DNA from: a virus
DNA: 39,285 bases
Direction: 5' to 3' (one strand)
IMG/VR virus record: IMGVR_UViG_3300018033_000002
Coordinates: 1 to 39,285 of that record
Below the pieces are notes generated by a model. The model ran no database searches, was not told where the DNA came from, and saw only the letters and a program-made list of their open reading frames with translations. The translations under genes were made by a program, and so were the position numbers. Positions 27,682 through 37,130 of this stretch are shown here, piece after piece. Position 1 is the first letter of the stretch. Each line of letters starts with the position of its first letter.

Positions 27682-30050
27682 ATGATTATCAACCTTTCGC
27701 TATATATAACTTTAGGTCTGGTTTTCGAGAGGATGTTGATCCTTGGCTCCTTCCACGGGATGCTTTTCAATCTTTAATTAATGCTCACCTTTATCGCGGT
27801 ATAGTCGAAAGAGCCGAAGGATATCAGCTTTTCGCAAGATTCTCTTGGCGATATTTTGTTGCAATGACCGGGACAGGGACAACTTATACGGTCACGATTC
27901 CTGCGAATCAACTGCCAGTGACCGATAACTTTTATGGCTTTGCGGTCACCACATTAGGAAGCGTTTCGGAAACATTTAAATACTTGAGCGATGCAAGCGC
28001 AACCGTAATCAATCTATCAAGCGCAGCAGGTGGAACGGGAACAGTAAATCTAACAACAGGCGTAGTCACCTTAGTCTTCGCGAATGCTCCTGCAACAGGA
28101 ACTTTTGCAACCGTCCTATTCGCATGGGATGGACCCCCAGGAACAATAACATCGATCATGGGGATCAAACCTTACTTTGCAAGTGATGGTACTCGAGAAG
28201 TTATGGTCTTTGATCAAAAGCGAATGGGTATCGTAGTCAATTTAATGGGAACTATGGCTACAATAGCTCAGTCCATTAATGGAATAAGCGAAGTTCCTCA
28301 TGATTTCTATACAGCCGCACTGTTCACGGGAGATGGAGCAACTAAAACATTCTCAGGAACAATACCTGGTGCGCCGTTCCTTCCTCAAGGAGCGATCAGT
28401 CTTCCGGGAGCACAGACTCAGGTTGTCATCTATGATTATTTACCCAATGGAACTTTAAATACCGCAATTGGAAATAACGGAATAATAACGGATAATGGAT
28501 TCGGCAATCTAACAGGAACCGGAGTGACAACAGCCTCCAGCTTCGTTTCATATCAAACAGGCGCATTCACAATTACATTCGCAACGGCCCCCGTCGTGGG
28601 CGAACAATTCGATGCGCAAGTAGCTACATTCGGCAATCTATTTCATGGAAACTTTCAGAACTTCTTCGATGTATCAAACTATGTTTATCTAGCTTTCTTC
28701 ACTAATAATGTCGATCCGGTTATGTATTATGATGGAGCAGGTATTCATTTTCTGAATACCAATCTTTCCAATCATCTCATTACATCGACACTTCTAGGTT
28801 TTCCGAATTACGATTTAAGTCGAGCGCTTCATTTATTTGTTTATCAAAGCCGGTTGCTTCTCATGTCTCCCGTTGATACAACAGCCACACCGAATTTGCA
28901 GCAAGCATCCATCTATTGGTCTACTATTAATAAACCTTTGGTTTGGACAAACAACGAAGAAGAAACCGCCGATACATCTGAAGGTATTGTATCGTTCTCG
29001 ATAATTAACACAGATCTTATCGTAAGATTTGATCAAAGCGAAAAGATATTCAGATTTACCGGAGATGATATATCTCCATTTAGATTCGACGCTACCAACA
29101 ATAACTGGACCTGCGATGCTCCTTATGGCAATATAAACTATGATACTTATTTCACATCCCTAGGAAGATCTGCAATCGTCGGTTCCGATGGAGTCAACGT
29201 CAAACGTAAGGATGAGCAGATCCCAGATTTTACAGATTCATACTCAAGTCCTCTTTCTCAGTTGCTACCGGTTCCATGGCTTAATCAAACATCTATTATA
29301 ACCTGCTATGGACAGAGATTCGATGACTTGAAAGAAGGATGGCTATGTTATAATAGCAAACCTATTTTCCCTAATAGCATTCAACCGTCAGATAATGTTC
29401 TTACTTACAACTATCTTGACGATACTTATGCGATTAATACATTCCCTTTTAGTTGTCTAGGTGAAGCTATAGTCAATAACTTTCAGACCTGGGGAACTAC
29501 CTTTGTACAATGGCAAGATGTCCTTTATCCCTGGGGTTCATATCAAGTTCAATTGAATGCCTTGACAGATCTTGGTGGAGATCATTTTGATACCGTCTGG
29601 GAGCTAAATAGCGGAAACGTTCAAACAACATTCAATGATCCAACTCAGGCTCTAACCCCGGTCTTAATGAGTGTCTTCACAAAGAACTTTAATCCATTCA
29701 TCGAGCAAGGTCAACTTGCAAGATTTGGTTATATCGATCTTCTTGTTTCTGCATACAACACATCTTTCCTTAGAGTCCAGTTCTATGTCAACGATGAATT
29801 ATACATAGATGGAGAAGGTTTACCTCAAGGATGGTATCAAGAGACTATCTTGAACTTTAATGAACAAGATGCTATGAGTACGCGAAATCAAACGAAGGTG
29901 TGGAAGCGCATCTATGTCGGTTCTGTGGGCAAAATTCATACGATAAGATTCTATCAAAATATACTGGATTTCGGCGCATCAAATGAACAGCCCATCAACA
30001 TACATGCGATGGTGTTATACATGAAACCAGCCGGAAGGATTTTCAATTGA
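27678..30050 (+). CDS. Tail nozzle / stabilisation protein (790 aa)
   Basis: ATG 27678 (ATGA overlap) is preferred to an in-frame start nine codons upstream. MNDYQPFAIYNFRSGFREDV, then DPWLLPRDAFQSLINAHLYR and VERAEGYQLFARF resemble the opening of P22 gp10/T7 gp12-type nozzle proteins. The body is beta-rich with Ig-like inserts (ATGTFATVLFAWDGPPG; GAQTQVVIYDYLPNG) and ends beta. Length is close to T7 gp12 (794 residues). It would close the tail and guide DNA ejection. Confidence 0.7.
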   Translation: MNDYQPFAIYNFRSGFREDVDPWLLPRDAFQSLINAHLYRGIVERAEGYQLFARFSWRYFVAMTGTGTTYTVTIPANQLPVTDNFYGFAVTTLGSVSETFKYLSDASATVINLSSAAGGTGTVNLTTGVVTLVFANAPATGTFATVLFAWDGPPGTITSIMGIKPYFASDGTREVMVFDQKRMGIVVNLMGTMATIAQSINGISEVPHDFYTAALFTGDGATKTFSGTIPGAPFLPQGAISLPGAQTQVVIYDYLPNGTLNTAIGNNGIITDNGFGNLTGTGVTTASSFVSYQTGAFTITFATAPVVGEQFDAQVATFGNLFHGNFQNFFDVSNYVYLAFFTNNVDPVMYYDGAGIHFLNTNLSNHLITSTLLGFPNYDLSRALHLFVYQSRLLLMSPVDTTATPNLQQASIYWSTINKPLVWTNNEEETADTSEGIVSFSIINTDLIVRFDQSEKIFRFTGDDISPFRFDATNNNWTCDAPYGNINYDTYFTSLGRSAIVGSDGVNVKRKDEQIPDFTDSYSSPLSQLLPVPWLNQTSIITCYGQRFDDLKEGWLCYNSKPIFPNSIQPSDNVLTYNYLDDTYAINTFPFSCLGEAIVNNFQTWGTTFVQWQDVLYPWGSYQVQLNALTDLGGDHFDTVWELNSGNVQTTFNDPTQALTPVLMSVFTKNFNPFIEQGQLARFGYIDLLVSAYNTSFLRVQFYVNDELYIDGEGLPQGWYQETILNFNEQDAMSTRNQTKVWKRIYVGSVGKIHTIRFYQNILDFGASNEQPINIHAMVLYMKPAGRIFN

Positions 30051-30232
30051 AAGATTATACTTATTACAAAGTCATGACAAAGGAAACAGATGATTTTGGA
30101 AATGAAATTAAAAGATGGGTCTGGACGTTCGACAAGGTTGAATCTGCTCATGATATGATCGAGTTTCTATTGAAGGCTGAATACATGCCAGTCGAATTAT
30201 GGGTAGAAGAATTTAAGGTAGAGCGCAAATGA
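30047..30232 (+). CDS. Small hypothetical protein (61 aa), TTG start
   Basis: TTG 30047 overlaps the nozzle stop and has GGAAGGA eight bases upstream; the next in-frame ATG is ten codons later. MKDYTYYKVMTKETDDFGNE, then WVWTFDKVESAHDMIEFLLK and a final beta strand. It looks like a compact alpha-beta domain. ATGA overlap with the next gene. Confidence 0.55.
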   Translation: MKDYTYYKVMTKETDDFGNEIKRWVWTFDKVESAHDMIEFLLKAEYMPVELWVEEFKVERK

Positions 30233-30708
30233 AAATAAGACCTAACTTTTCATGGCAAAAATACGAAGGATCTCCAGAAAATTATAAGGAGCAATTTCAA
30301 TTCCAGCTTCAGAATCAATATACGACGATCGCTAACTCGATAAATTCCACGATCAATGATATCAGTTATTTCTTAGAAGAAAGACAAACTGGAGAGAATT
30401 TCGTAAATGGCCAACACATATGGAATGTCACTTTCCCGACAGGAGCATTACCCTCAAACGCTACCCCTTTATCAATTCCTATCCCGATTAATGTTGTTAA
30501 CACGATAACTTTCATTAACTTTTATTGCTGCGTAAGCAATGGGACAGCAACTTCAAGCAATTCCTTCATGCTGCCAATATTAAGTACAACGACACCAGCT
30601 AATGAAGTTGCAATAAAGAGAACCGGAATGAATATCGTCATAACCAGCGGAGGAACCGATTATTCCGCATATTCAGGCTTTATAACAATACTTTATACCA
30701 AGACGTGA
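30229..30708 (+). CDS. Tail-associated hypothetical protein (159 aa)
   Basis: MKIRPNFSWQKYEGSPENYK, then EQFQFQLQNQYTTIANSINS, a helical N-terminus; the C-terminal two thirds are beta-rich (NTITFINFYCCVSNGTATSS, NIVITSGGTDYSAYSGFITI). The helix-then-beta order resembles a small tail knob or fibre. Located between nozzle and ejection proteins. Confidence 0.55.
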   Translation: MKIRPNFSWQKYEGSPENYKEQFQFQLQNQYTTIANSINSTINDISYFLEERQTGENFVNGQHIWNVTFPTGALPSNATPLSIPIPINVVNTITFINFYCCVSNGTATSSNSFMLPILSTTTPANEVAIKRTGMNIVITSGGTDYSAYSGFITILYTKT

Positions 30709-30715
30709 GGTAGAT

Positions 30716-31258
30716 ATGTCAAGTGCATTTGGAAGAGCATTTACTGGAACTGAGACAAAAACTAAGCAGAAAAGCACCGAAAGCGCGGAACAAAAACGCC
30801 TTTCTCAGGCTATCAATCAAGGCTTGAAAAACAGAGGTCCGCTTAAAGATGTCTACGGAAAGTTTAATAAGAAGGAATTCAAGGAAGGTGTATCCAAACC
30901 TGCATTGAAACAATATGAAGAAGAGATTCTTCCAAAGCTTCTAGAGCAGAATAATGCTGGAGGCTATAATCCAAGAAGTTCCGGCGCTCAAAGACGGGTG
31001 CTTAAATCAGGAACCGACTTTTCATCTAATATAGCTAGATTGATGTATGAAGCTCGTCAAGGTCAGAAAGCCAATAGACAACAAGGTATTCAGACACAGC
31101 TAGGTCGACAAACAACCGAGAACATTGTCTACGGTGGAAAGAAAGGTATCTTCCAAAAGTTCGGAGAATCATTCGCAGAAGGTGCCGGAGAAGAAGCTGG
31201 TTCACGAGTAGCAGGAAAAGGGTCAGAAAGTGCAACTTCAGGAATCATGGCAGGATAG
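30716..31258 (+). CDS. Probable internal/ejection protein 1 (180 aa)
   Basis: GAGGT precedes ATG. It is Lys/Gln/Gly-rich and helical: FTGTETKTKQKSTESAEQKR, then RLSQAINQGLKNRGPLKDVY and a Gly-rich end (GEEAGSRVAGKGSESATSG). P22-like phages have three ejection proteins (gp7, gp20, gp16) after the tail genes; this is the shortest of three here and matches gp7 in order and size class. Assignment is by position and composition. Confidence 0.5.
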   Translation: MSSAFGRAFTGTETKTKQKSTESAEQKRLSQAINQGLKNRGPLKDVYGKFNKKEFKEGVSKPALKQYEEEILPKLLEQNNAGGYNPRSSGAQRRVLKSGTDFSSNIARLMYEARQGQKANRQQGIQTQLGRQTTENIVYGGKKGIFQKFGESFAEGAGEEAGSRVAGKGSESATSGIMAG

Positions 31259-31266
31259 GAGATAAA

Positions 31267-32697
31267 ATGGCAACATACATACCACCTGGAGAAGAAGACG
31301 AAACAGGGTCCAACTTAGGAAAAGGTTTCTGGAAAGGTTATAGAAATACATCGGATGACATGGCTCTTAAAAAGACCGTGGAGAATCTTCCCAAGGACGC
31401 TACGCCTCGTCAGGTCTTAGATGCAATCACAAAGACACCAACATATAATCCGGAAACGAAGCAGCAGCTCATCAAGAATTACATGGGCGTTGCCGAATAT
31501 GAAGCAGTTAAAAAGAAAGGCGAAGAAGAAAGAAAGATTGAATCTGCAAAGTTAGCCATTCAAGAAAATAAAGAGTCAGCCGCGATTTTTGGAAAACAAG
31601 CTGAAGCTGTATATAAAGGTGCAGAAAAAACAGAAAAAGCTGCAAAAGAAGCAAAGAAGACAGATACCGAAAGAGAATCTGTTAAAAAGATTGTGAAACA
31701 ATTAGGTCTTCCAGAAGATCAAGCGAAGGATCTAGGTCAATCTTTAAGTCTTAGAGCTGCCGAAGATCTTTTGAAAGAAAAGTTGAAACCTGCCGGAGAA
31801 AAGAAACTCACTCAAGCGGAAAAAGATCGAGCAAAAGCTAAAACTGCGGATGAAAAAAAAGAAGCAAACAGAAAAGAAGCTGCTGCTCTTTACATGGTAA
31901 CAAATCCAGATGCAACTTTAGAACAAGCTCAAGAAGCTACCAAAGATCTTTCTCCAGCTTCAGTAAGATCAATAATTCAGAAACCTGAAAATGTAACTGA
32001 CTATCAAATTGCAAAGAATCATGCTGCAAGATTCGAGAAGTCTGTCGAACATTATCAGAAAAAAGCTCAAGACGCAGAAGTTGGTATTCCTAATATTGAA
32101 GTTGCCATGATTAATAATGAAGCTTATGGAAATAAAGAAAAATATTGGGATACTCTTTTGGATTTAATAGACAGTCCTTTCTTGAATCAATTTAAATCTA
32201 GAACAGGCCAAGAATTAGAAGCTATTACTCCTCAATCCGTAGCATCGATCGGTGCAAAGATGGGAGGTCAATTGACTAACGGTAGACAGAAATTGATTTC
32301 AAAAAAAGCCGTAGGTATTGGAAGAGACAAAAACGCAAACAGGCTATTTCTTTATTTAGATTATGCCGATAGAAAACTCGATATTCTTAGAAACAAATTC
32401 GCGAATGAAATCATAGGGGAAAATAAATACGGTTTACCTCCATCTGATTTTCAGGAAAGATTAGATCAAAAGATGCTTCCGTATCAAAAGATGGTAGGTA
32501 AAGATATTGATAATCTTGTCAAAGATAAACAAGCTACTTCGCCTTTCTCGATAACTTCAAAAGAGGCAAAAGCTCTTCAGAATCTTAAGCCTGGTAATGT
32601 TCTAATGATTAGCCCTGATGGAGTAATAGGACAAGTGCCTAAAGATTTTTCAGATCAAGCAATAGGGCAAGGATATTCGAGGTTCCGCAATGACTAG
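31267..32697 (+). CDS. Probable internal/ejection protein 2 (476 aa)
   Basis: AGGAG precedes ATG. The protein is almost entirely helical and rich in Lys, Glu and Ala, with long coiled-coil sections (EEERKIESAKLAIQENKESA; AEKDRAKAKTADEKKEANRK). The C-terminal 200 residues look more globular. Corresponds in order to P22 gp20. Ends eight bases inside the next gene. Confidence 0.5.
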   Translation: MATYIPPGEEDETGSNLGKGFWKGYRNTSDDMALKKTVENLPKDATPRQVLDAITKTPTYNPETKQQLIKNYMGVAEYEAVKKKGEEERKIESAKLAIQENKESAAIFGKQAEAVYKGAEKTEKAAKEAKKTDTERESVKKIVKQLGLPEDQAKDLGQSLSLRAAEDLLKEKLKPAGEKKLTQAEKDRAKAKTADEKKEANRKEAAALYMVTNPDATLEQAQEATKDLSPASVRSIIQKPENVTDYQIAKNHAARFEKSVEHYQKKAQDAEVGIPNIEVAMINNEAYGNKEKYWDTLLDLIDSPFLNQFKSRTGQELEAITPQSVASIGAKMGGQLTNGRQKLISKKAVGIGRDKNANRLFLYLDYADRKLDILRNKFANEIIGENKYGLPPSDFQERLDQKMLPYQKMVGKDIDNLVKDKQATSPFSITSKEAKALQNLKPGNVLMISPDGVIGQVPKDFSDQAIGQGYSRFRND

Positions 32698-35599
32698 TCC
32701 AGCATGGTTTACACCAATTGAAGATGAATCGCCAGCAGCAGCAGAAAATGTTATAGAACAAGCTCAAGCTGTTGAATCACCTCAAGAAGATCTTGCAGCA
32801 TTGGACGTAGAGAAAGCACCTGAAGAACTTCAGTTCAAGCAAATACCTATAGAACCGGAGCAGGAACAACCTTCATGGTTTGAACCTATTGAAACGGCAG
32901 AAGAAACTACTTCTGGTCCAGAAGAAGGTCAACCAGCAGATAAACAAGAGACTGACTTCCTTGAATCTTTCAAGCGCGGCTTAATGCAATCCTCACCTGG
33001 TGAAGTTGCTCAGACGATTCATGGAGCGCAAGAAGCTGCAAAGGTACAACCATCAGGTTTTTGGGATGCTGTCATACAGGAAGGTGGAACCCTGGCAGGA
33101 GATGCGACGGTCATGGGCATGGGCGCTATCATAGGCGCTGCCATAGGAGGAGCTGCCGCATCTTCTACAGTCGTAGGTGCGCCAATTGGTGCAGCCGTAG
33201 GAGCATCCGTTGGAACCTTTGCATTTCCTGAATTCATCAAAGAATCTATGCGGGAATATAGGCAATTCCAAGAAAGGGGAGGCGATCTAACCTTTGGTCA
33301 ATTCTTAGATAGCGCAGATAGAATCGCAGGAAAGACACTTAACTCAGGTCTATTCGGTGTCATCCTAGGATCAATGAAAAGAGTCACTCCTTTTCTTGAA
33401 AAGATACCTGGAGTCAAGCAGCTTTTTGATACAAAATATGTCGGCAATTTGGCAAGAGAGGGTGCAATTATAGGCGGTGAAGTTGCAGCAGCCACAACTA
33501 TTCCGGCAGCTATGCAAGGTAGATTGCCAACCGAAGAAGATATCGGCAAAGCATCAGTTCTATTTCTTGGAATGAGAAGCGCACAGCTTCCAGGTCAACT
33601 TTGGGCAAATATAAAATCTACTTCTACTCCTAATTATAAATATGCACTTGCAGATCGCATTCAAGAATTAGATCTTGCATATCCTGCTCTAGAAGAATTC
33701 AAAGAAGGCAAGAATCCAATCTACAAAAACTCTGCCGCATTGGATCAAAACCTGACAGCATTTGACAAATCCTATATAGGAAATATCGTCTCCAAGATCA
33801 ATAACATATCGCCTCTTGAATTCAGTTCAGCACATGAAGCCGGAACTATGCTAAAAGAAAGAATCAAGCCACCTCCTCCGCTTCCAAATCTCAATATAGT
33901 CACGACAACTCCGCCTGAAAAGCCAGTCGAAAGACCTGTTCCTTTGGTTCAAAATCCATTAAGAGAAGCTGTCAATACAATTTCAGGCGAAAGAGCACCT
34001 ACCAAGTCTGAGATAGGAAGGCGAGTAAGTGAAGCATATGAAGTATCAAGGCAGCAGGAATACGGTCCATTGCAAGAGAGATATGATAATCTTGAAGGAT
34101 CTGTAGAAGGATTTGTTTTTGATGATACAGAGCACAATATAATAGATCCGATTGAAGCTTTTATTGCTGAATTCGGAGGCGGTGCAATTCCAGGATCTCA
34201 AGAAGCTAACGTAACGACGCAAGCAACAAGGTTGAGAAATCTTTTTGTACAATATGATGAAAATGGGAATGTTGCCGCTTATACAACTGTGCCTCTTCGC
34301 AGACTGATTTCCATGAATAGATCTATCAAGAGACTTCCGAATTGGGAATTACCACCTGAAATGAAGGATCGGCTTAATGTAGTTACCAGAATAGTTGATA
34401 ATTATATACATGAGGAGTTAACACAAGTTTTTCCTGAAGCTGCTGATGAATATCTAAATCTTAATCGCGATTATGCTCTCTTCAAAAATAAGTTCGACAA
34501 TAGTGATATGACAGTTTTCTATAGTCGTACAGAAAAAAGCGAAGCAATAGCCAACAAATTCAGCAAGATTGATCAGTTTACTCAACTTCAACAGGCTCTT
34601 TCAGATACTCCAGTCGGACATAGAGCATTAAATCTATTGCGAAGAGAAGTATGGGAGGATCGCATAGGTCACAAAGTATTAAATGCAAGAACCGAATCGG
34701 CATTTGAAGAGAATACGGTTAAATTAACGGAAGGAGATAATCGAGAAATAAACGAATTAATGGCTTATTTGGAACCAGAACAAAGGGATATCCTGACAAG
34801 CACATATGAAAGAGTCAATCAGATCCGCGAATCAGCCATAAGATCCGCAGAACAGTTCAGCCAGGATAAAGCCGAATATGGCCGTCAGATGCAACAATGG
34901 AAGAGCCAAGAAGCATTGAATAAAAAAGAAGCTAAAGAGAAAGCCGCACAAGTCCAAGTTAAGCAGCAACTTCTCGTTTCACTTCTTAAAGAGGATCCGG
35001 CTCAGCTCGTATCAAACATGAATACGATTGAAGGCATCCGCCGAATGAAAGAGGCGACCAAACAAGTCACGGATGGCGAAGAACTCTATAATGCTTTGGC
35101 TAGATATGAAACTGAGAAGATGTTTGATTTCATGCGCAAAGGTTATATCAACAGCGGAAGGGCACCATATAACGAACTTAAGGTTCAACTTTCAGACAAA
35201 GAATTCAGGGCAAAAGCTCGTGAATTGAATGGCGAAAAGTTCGTCCGAGATATGGACGAATTGGTCGATCTTGCTGATAAACTCTCAAAGAATTTCAAAG
35301 AGCATGTCGTAAGTTACAAAGATGATCCTGCTACCTTGAATTCAATTCTTATGATCCATTCCCTTTTAGGTTTAGCTCAGGGAAATATCATGACTCCATT
35401 GATGGCTTTTACAGCTAAGAAACATCTTATAAAGATGAGCGGTCGAGCTTACAATTGGTGGACAAGCAAAGACAATTATGATTCCGAACAGATTCATAAA
35501 GTTCTTGGGGCTGCTCGTGCCATACAAAAAGGAAATAAAAAAGAAATCCGAAGACAAGCATCTTTGCTCGCTCCTCCTTTTAATCCCCGCGGGACATGA
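32690..35599 (+). CDS. Large ejection/transmembrane virion protein (969 aa)
   Basis: The N-terminus is acidic and carries two short repeats, PAWFTPIEDE near residue 4 and PSWFEPIETAE near 61. Residues about 130-185 are a hydrophobic Gly/Ala-rich span with many GxxxG steps (GMGAIIGAAIGGAAASS, GAPIGAAVGASVG), suitable for membrane insertion of a DNA-ejection channel. The rest is helical with coiled coils, ending hydrophilic. No lysozyme or transglycosylase motif was found. Largest virion protein; matches P22 gp16 or T7 gp16 by place. Confidence 0.65.
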   Translation: MTSPAWFTPIEDESPAAAENVIEQAQAVESPQEDLAALDVEKAPEELQFKQIPIEPEQEQPSWFEPIETAEETTSGPEEGQPADKQETDFLESFKRGLMQSSPGEVAQTIHGAQEAAKVQPSGFWDAVIQEGGTLAGDATVMGMGAIIGAAIGGAAASSTVVGAPIGAAVGASVGTFAFPEFIKESMREYRQFQERGGDLTFGQFLDSADRIAGKTLNSGLFGVILGSMKRVTPFLEKIPGVKQLFDTKYVGNLAREGAIIGGEVAAATTIPAAMQGRLPTEEDIGKASVLFLGMRSAQLPGQLWANIKSTSTPNYKYALADRIQELDLAYPALEEFKEGKNPIYKNSAALDQNLTAFDKSYIGNIVSKINNISPLEFSSAHEAGTMLKERIKPPPPLPNLNIVTTTPPEKPVERPVPLVQNPLREAVNTISGERAPTKSEIGRRVSEAYEVSRQQEYGPLQERYDNLEGSVEGFVFDDTEHNIIDPIEAFIAEFGGGAIPGSQEANVTTQATRLRNLFVQYDENGNVAAYTTVPLRRLISMNRSIKRLPNWELPPEMKDRLNVVTRIVDNYIHEELTQVFPEAADEYLNLNRDYALFKNKFDNSDMTVFYSRTEKSEAIANKFSKIDQFTQLQQALSDTPVGHRALNLLRREVWEDRIGHKVLNARTESAFEENTVKLTEGDNREINELMAYLEPEQRDILTSTYERVNQIRESAIRSAEQFSQDKAEYGRQMQQWKSQEALNKKEAKEKAAQVQVKQQLLVSLLKEDPAQLVSNMNTIEGIRRMKEATKQVTDGEELYNALARYETEKMFDFMRKGYINSGRAPYNELKVQLSDKEFRAKARELNGEKFVRDMDELVDLADKLSKNFKEHVVSYKDDPATLNSILMIHSLLGLAQGNIMTPLMAFTAKKHLIKMSGRAYNWWTSKDNYDSEQIHKVLGAARAIQKGNKKEIRRQASLLAPPFNPRGT

Positions 35600-35645
35600 A
35601 GAAATAGATAATCGCTAAACCGATAACTTCAACTATAAAATGCAT
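35580..35645 (-). CDS. Possible hydrophobic mini-peptide (21 aa)
   Basis: ATG 35645 follows GAGGTGAG by a few bases. MHFIVEVIGLAIIYFFM is a single hydrophobic helix ended by SRGD. It lies eight bases after the stop of the membrane protein at 35653 and overlaps the 3' end of the 969-residue gene on the other strand. A lysis peptide or third member of the membrane cassette is possible. Confidence 0.35.
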   Translation of the reverse strand: MHFIVEVIGLAIIYFFMSRGD

Positions 35646-35652
35646 ACTCACC

Positions 35653-35841
35653 TCACTTTCGTAGTTTTTCCTCTAGGGCACATAATCTTCCGTGGAAATC
35701 TTTTATCTCCAGGTTGATAGCTGAAATCAATGTAACAATGGCTCGCATATCTTGTCTGGATTCAGAACGATTCCAAAGCCAAAGTGATAAAGTGAATACC
35801 ATGTTTCCGATCATGAACGTTGCAAATTGCATCCAATCCAT
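35653..35841 (-). CDS. Holin-like membrane protein (62 aa)
   Basis: ATG 35841 is chosen over 35847 because GAGGA is then six bases upstream. MDWMQFATFMIGNMVF plus TLSLWLW is one N-terminal membrane helix; the rest is a cytoplasmic coiled coil (RQDMRAIVTLISAINLEIKD). Layout and size suit a small holin or antiholin, but no endolysin is adjacent. It is similar in layout to the upstream gene (35844). Confidence 0.55.
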   Translation of the reverse strand: MDWMQFATFMIGNMVFTLSLWLWNRSESRQDMRAIVTLISAINLEIKDFHGRLCALEEKLRK

Positions 35842-35843
35842 AC

Positions 35844-36020
35844 TCATTCCTCAGTTTTTGTAGCCAATTCAGCAGGCATAATGTTTTTCATAACCATAAC
35901 TGTTTTTATTACGATGATATCACTCTCAATCTTCGAGATCTTCTCGTTCAATGTCCAAAAGCAAAGTGCAAAAGTGCTTAAAATAGCAATCGTATCTGCA
36001 TGCTTCATCAACCAATTCAT
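35844..36020 (-). CDS. Holin-like membrane protein (58 aa)
   Basis: AAAAGGAG lies six bases before ATG 36020, which is favoured over 36059. MNWLMKHADTIAILSTFALC forms one membrane helix, followed by a coiled coil (LNEKISKIESDIIVIKTVM) and MKNIMPAELATKTEE. Both this and the next gene have M(D/N)W…TM-W-x-x-N, suggesting a duplicated pair. Possible holin/antiholin. Confidence 0.6.
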   Translation of the reverse strand: MNWLMKHADTIAILSTFALCFWTLNEKISKIESDIIVIKTVMVMKNIMPAELATKTEE

Positions 36021-36138
36021 ATGATCTCCTTTTCCACCCATCTTAGCACAGAAAAACATTAAGAAAAAGTAAACAAAAGACTATACAAAGAAATTATTTT
36101 ATTATAAATGTAAAGAAATTTTTTGAAAGGAGGAGTAT

Positions 36139-36777
36139 ATGGGTCTATTCAGCAATCCATTAGGTCATGCAGGGTATCCACCAAACCCACAGACATGCAC
36201 AGTAGTCAATAGCACAGTCAGAGCCGCAACAGCCGCAGAGGTTGCCGCAGGTCTATTAAATGATGTTTATGTATCTCCTGCCACAGCTTCAAGCTTAGAT
36301 GCAGGTCTATTTGCATCTCCTCCAGCTCTTGGAAATTCAGCTCCAAATGCTGTTAATGCAACCACACTCACTTCAACAAGCAATACATCGCTTGCAACCG
36401 CAGTCGCAGCTACAGCGCTTAATCTGGCAAATTCTGCCAATACAGGCGCTTTAGTTGTTAACATTGCAGCTGGTGAGAGCGGAGCAAATTCAACTGTAAA
36501 TATCCTTACAGGAACGCCCACAGCTGGAACTCAGATTCTTAATCTTCTTTCTTCATCTGGTAAATTAGGTTTCTTCGGAGCTACAGCCGTTGTAAAACAG
36601 ACTCAAGCTGCTCTTACGAATAACGTAACAGCAAGCGGAACAACATCAGTTTTGGCAGATTTCACAAGCTTGACAGTCTACGCAACTGATGCTGCTGCGA
36701 TCCATGGAGATATCTATCAATTAGGTTTATCCGTTTCAGGAATTATCACAGCACTTAAAGCTTACGGTATCATGTAA
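36139..36777 (+). CDS. Virion surface / fibre-related protein (212 aa)
   Basis: AAAGGAGGAG precedes ATG, one of the strongest ribosome sites in the window. The product is rich in Ala, Thr, Ser and Asn: MGLFSNPLGHAGYPPNPQTC, then repeated SNTSLATAVAATALNLANSA-type sequence and a C-terminal GLSVSGIITALKAYGIM. It resembles the repetitive shaft part of fibres. The 79 bases upstream are A/T-rich and may hold the promoter of this cluster. Confidence 0.55.
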   Translation: MGLFSNPLGHAGYPPNPQTCTVVNSTVRAATAAEVAAGLLNDVYVSPATASSLDAGLFASPPALGNSAPNAVNATTLTSTSNTSLATAVAATALNLANSANTGALVVNIAAGESGANSTVNILTGTPTAGTQILNLLSSSGKLGFFGATAVVKQTQAALTNNVTASGTTSVLADFTSLTVYATDAAAIHGDIYQLGLSVSGIITALKAYGIM

Positions 36778-36791
36778 AAAGGCGGTCAATC

Positions 36792-37130
36792 ATGGCTCAA
36801 GCTCTATTTGATATTCTAAGAACTATACCTTTCGCATCTATCACAGATGCTTATCTTCCGGCAGGTGGACCATTACTGCATACCTTGCGATGCATTAAGT
36901 TCACGAATGAGACTAATGGGGACATTGTAGTTTCTACGGATGGTGTGAATGATATGATCATCATGCCAGCCGAAAGCTTCACGGTCTATGATCTGTCCAC
37001 AAATGCTCCTCCAATCGATACAGTCGATAACTTGATATTAGCAAGGGAAACCCAGTTCTATATCAAGTGGCTTTCTGAACCATCAGAAGGCTCGTTCTAT
37101 ATCGAAGGTTTCTATGCCAAGGGGGAATAA
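36792..37130 (+). CDS. Small fibre-cluster protein (112 aa)
   Basis: Beta-rich: FASITDAYLPAGGPLLHTLR, then CIKFTNETNGDIVVSTDGVN, MPAESFTVYDLSTN and a C-terminal FYIKWLSEPSEGSFYIEGFY. This FTNxTxxxVxxSxDGxxxxxxxPxxSxxxxDL pattern occurs in small proteins of podovirus fibre clusters. Possibly a fibre connector. It ends one base before the next ATG. Confidence 0.6.
   Translation: MAQALFDILRTIPFASITDAYLPAGGPLLHTLRCIKFTNETNGDIVVSTDGVNDMIIMPAESFTVYDLSTNAPPIDTVDNLILARETQFYIKWLSEPSEGSFYIEGFYAKGE

Noticed and set aside
33019-33240. Pro/Ala/Met-rich leftward frames opposite the Gly/Ala span
   Set aside because: Simple reflection of the Gly/Ala codons of the ejection protein on the other strand.
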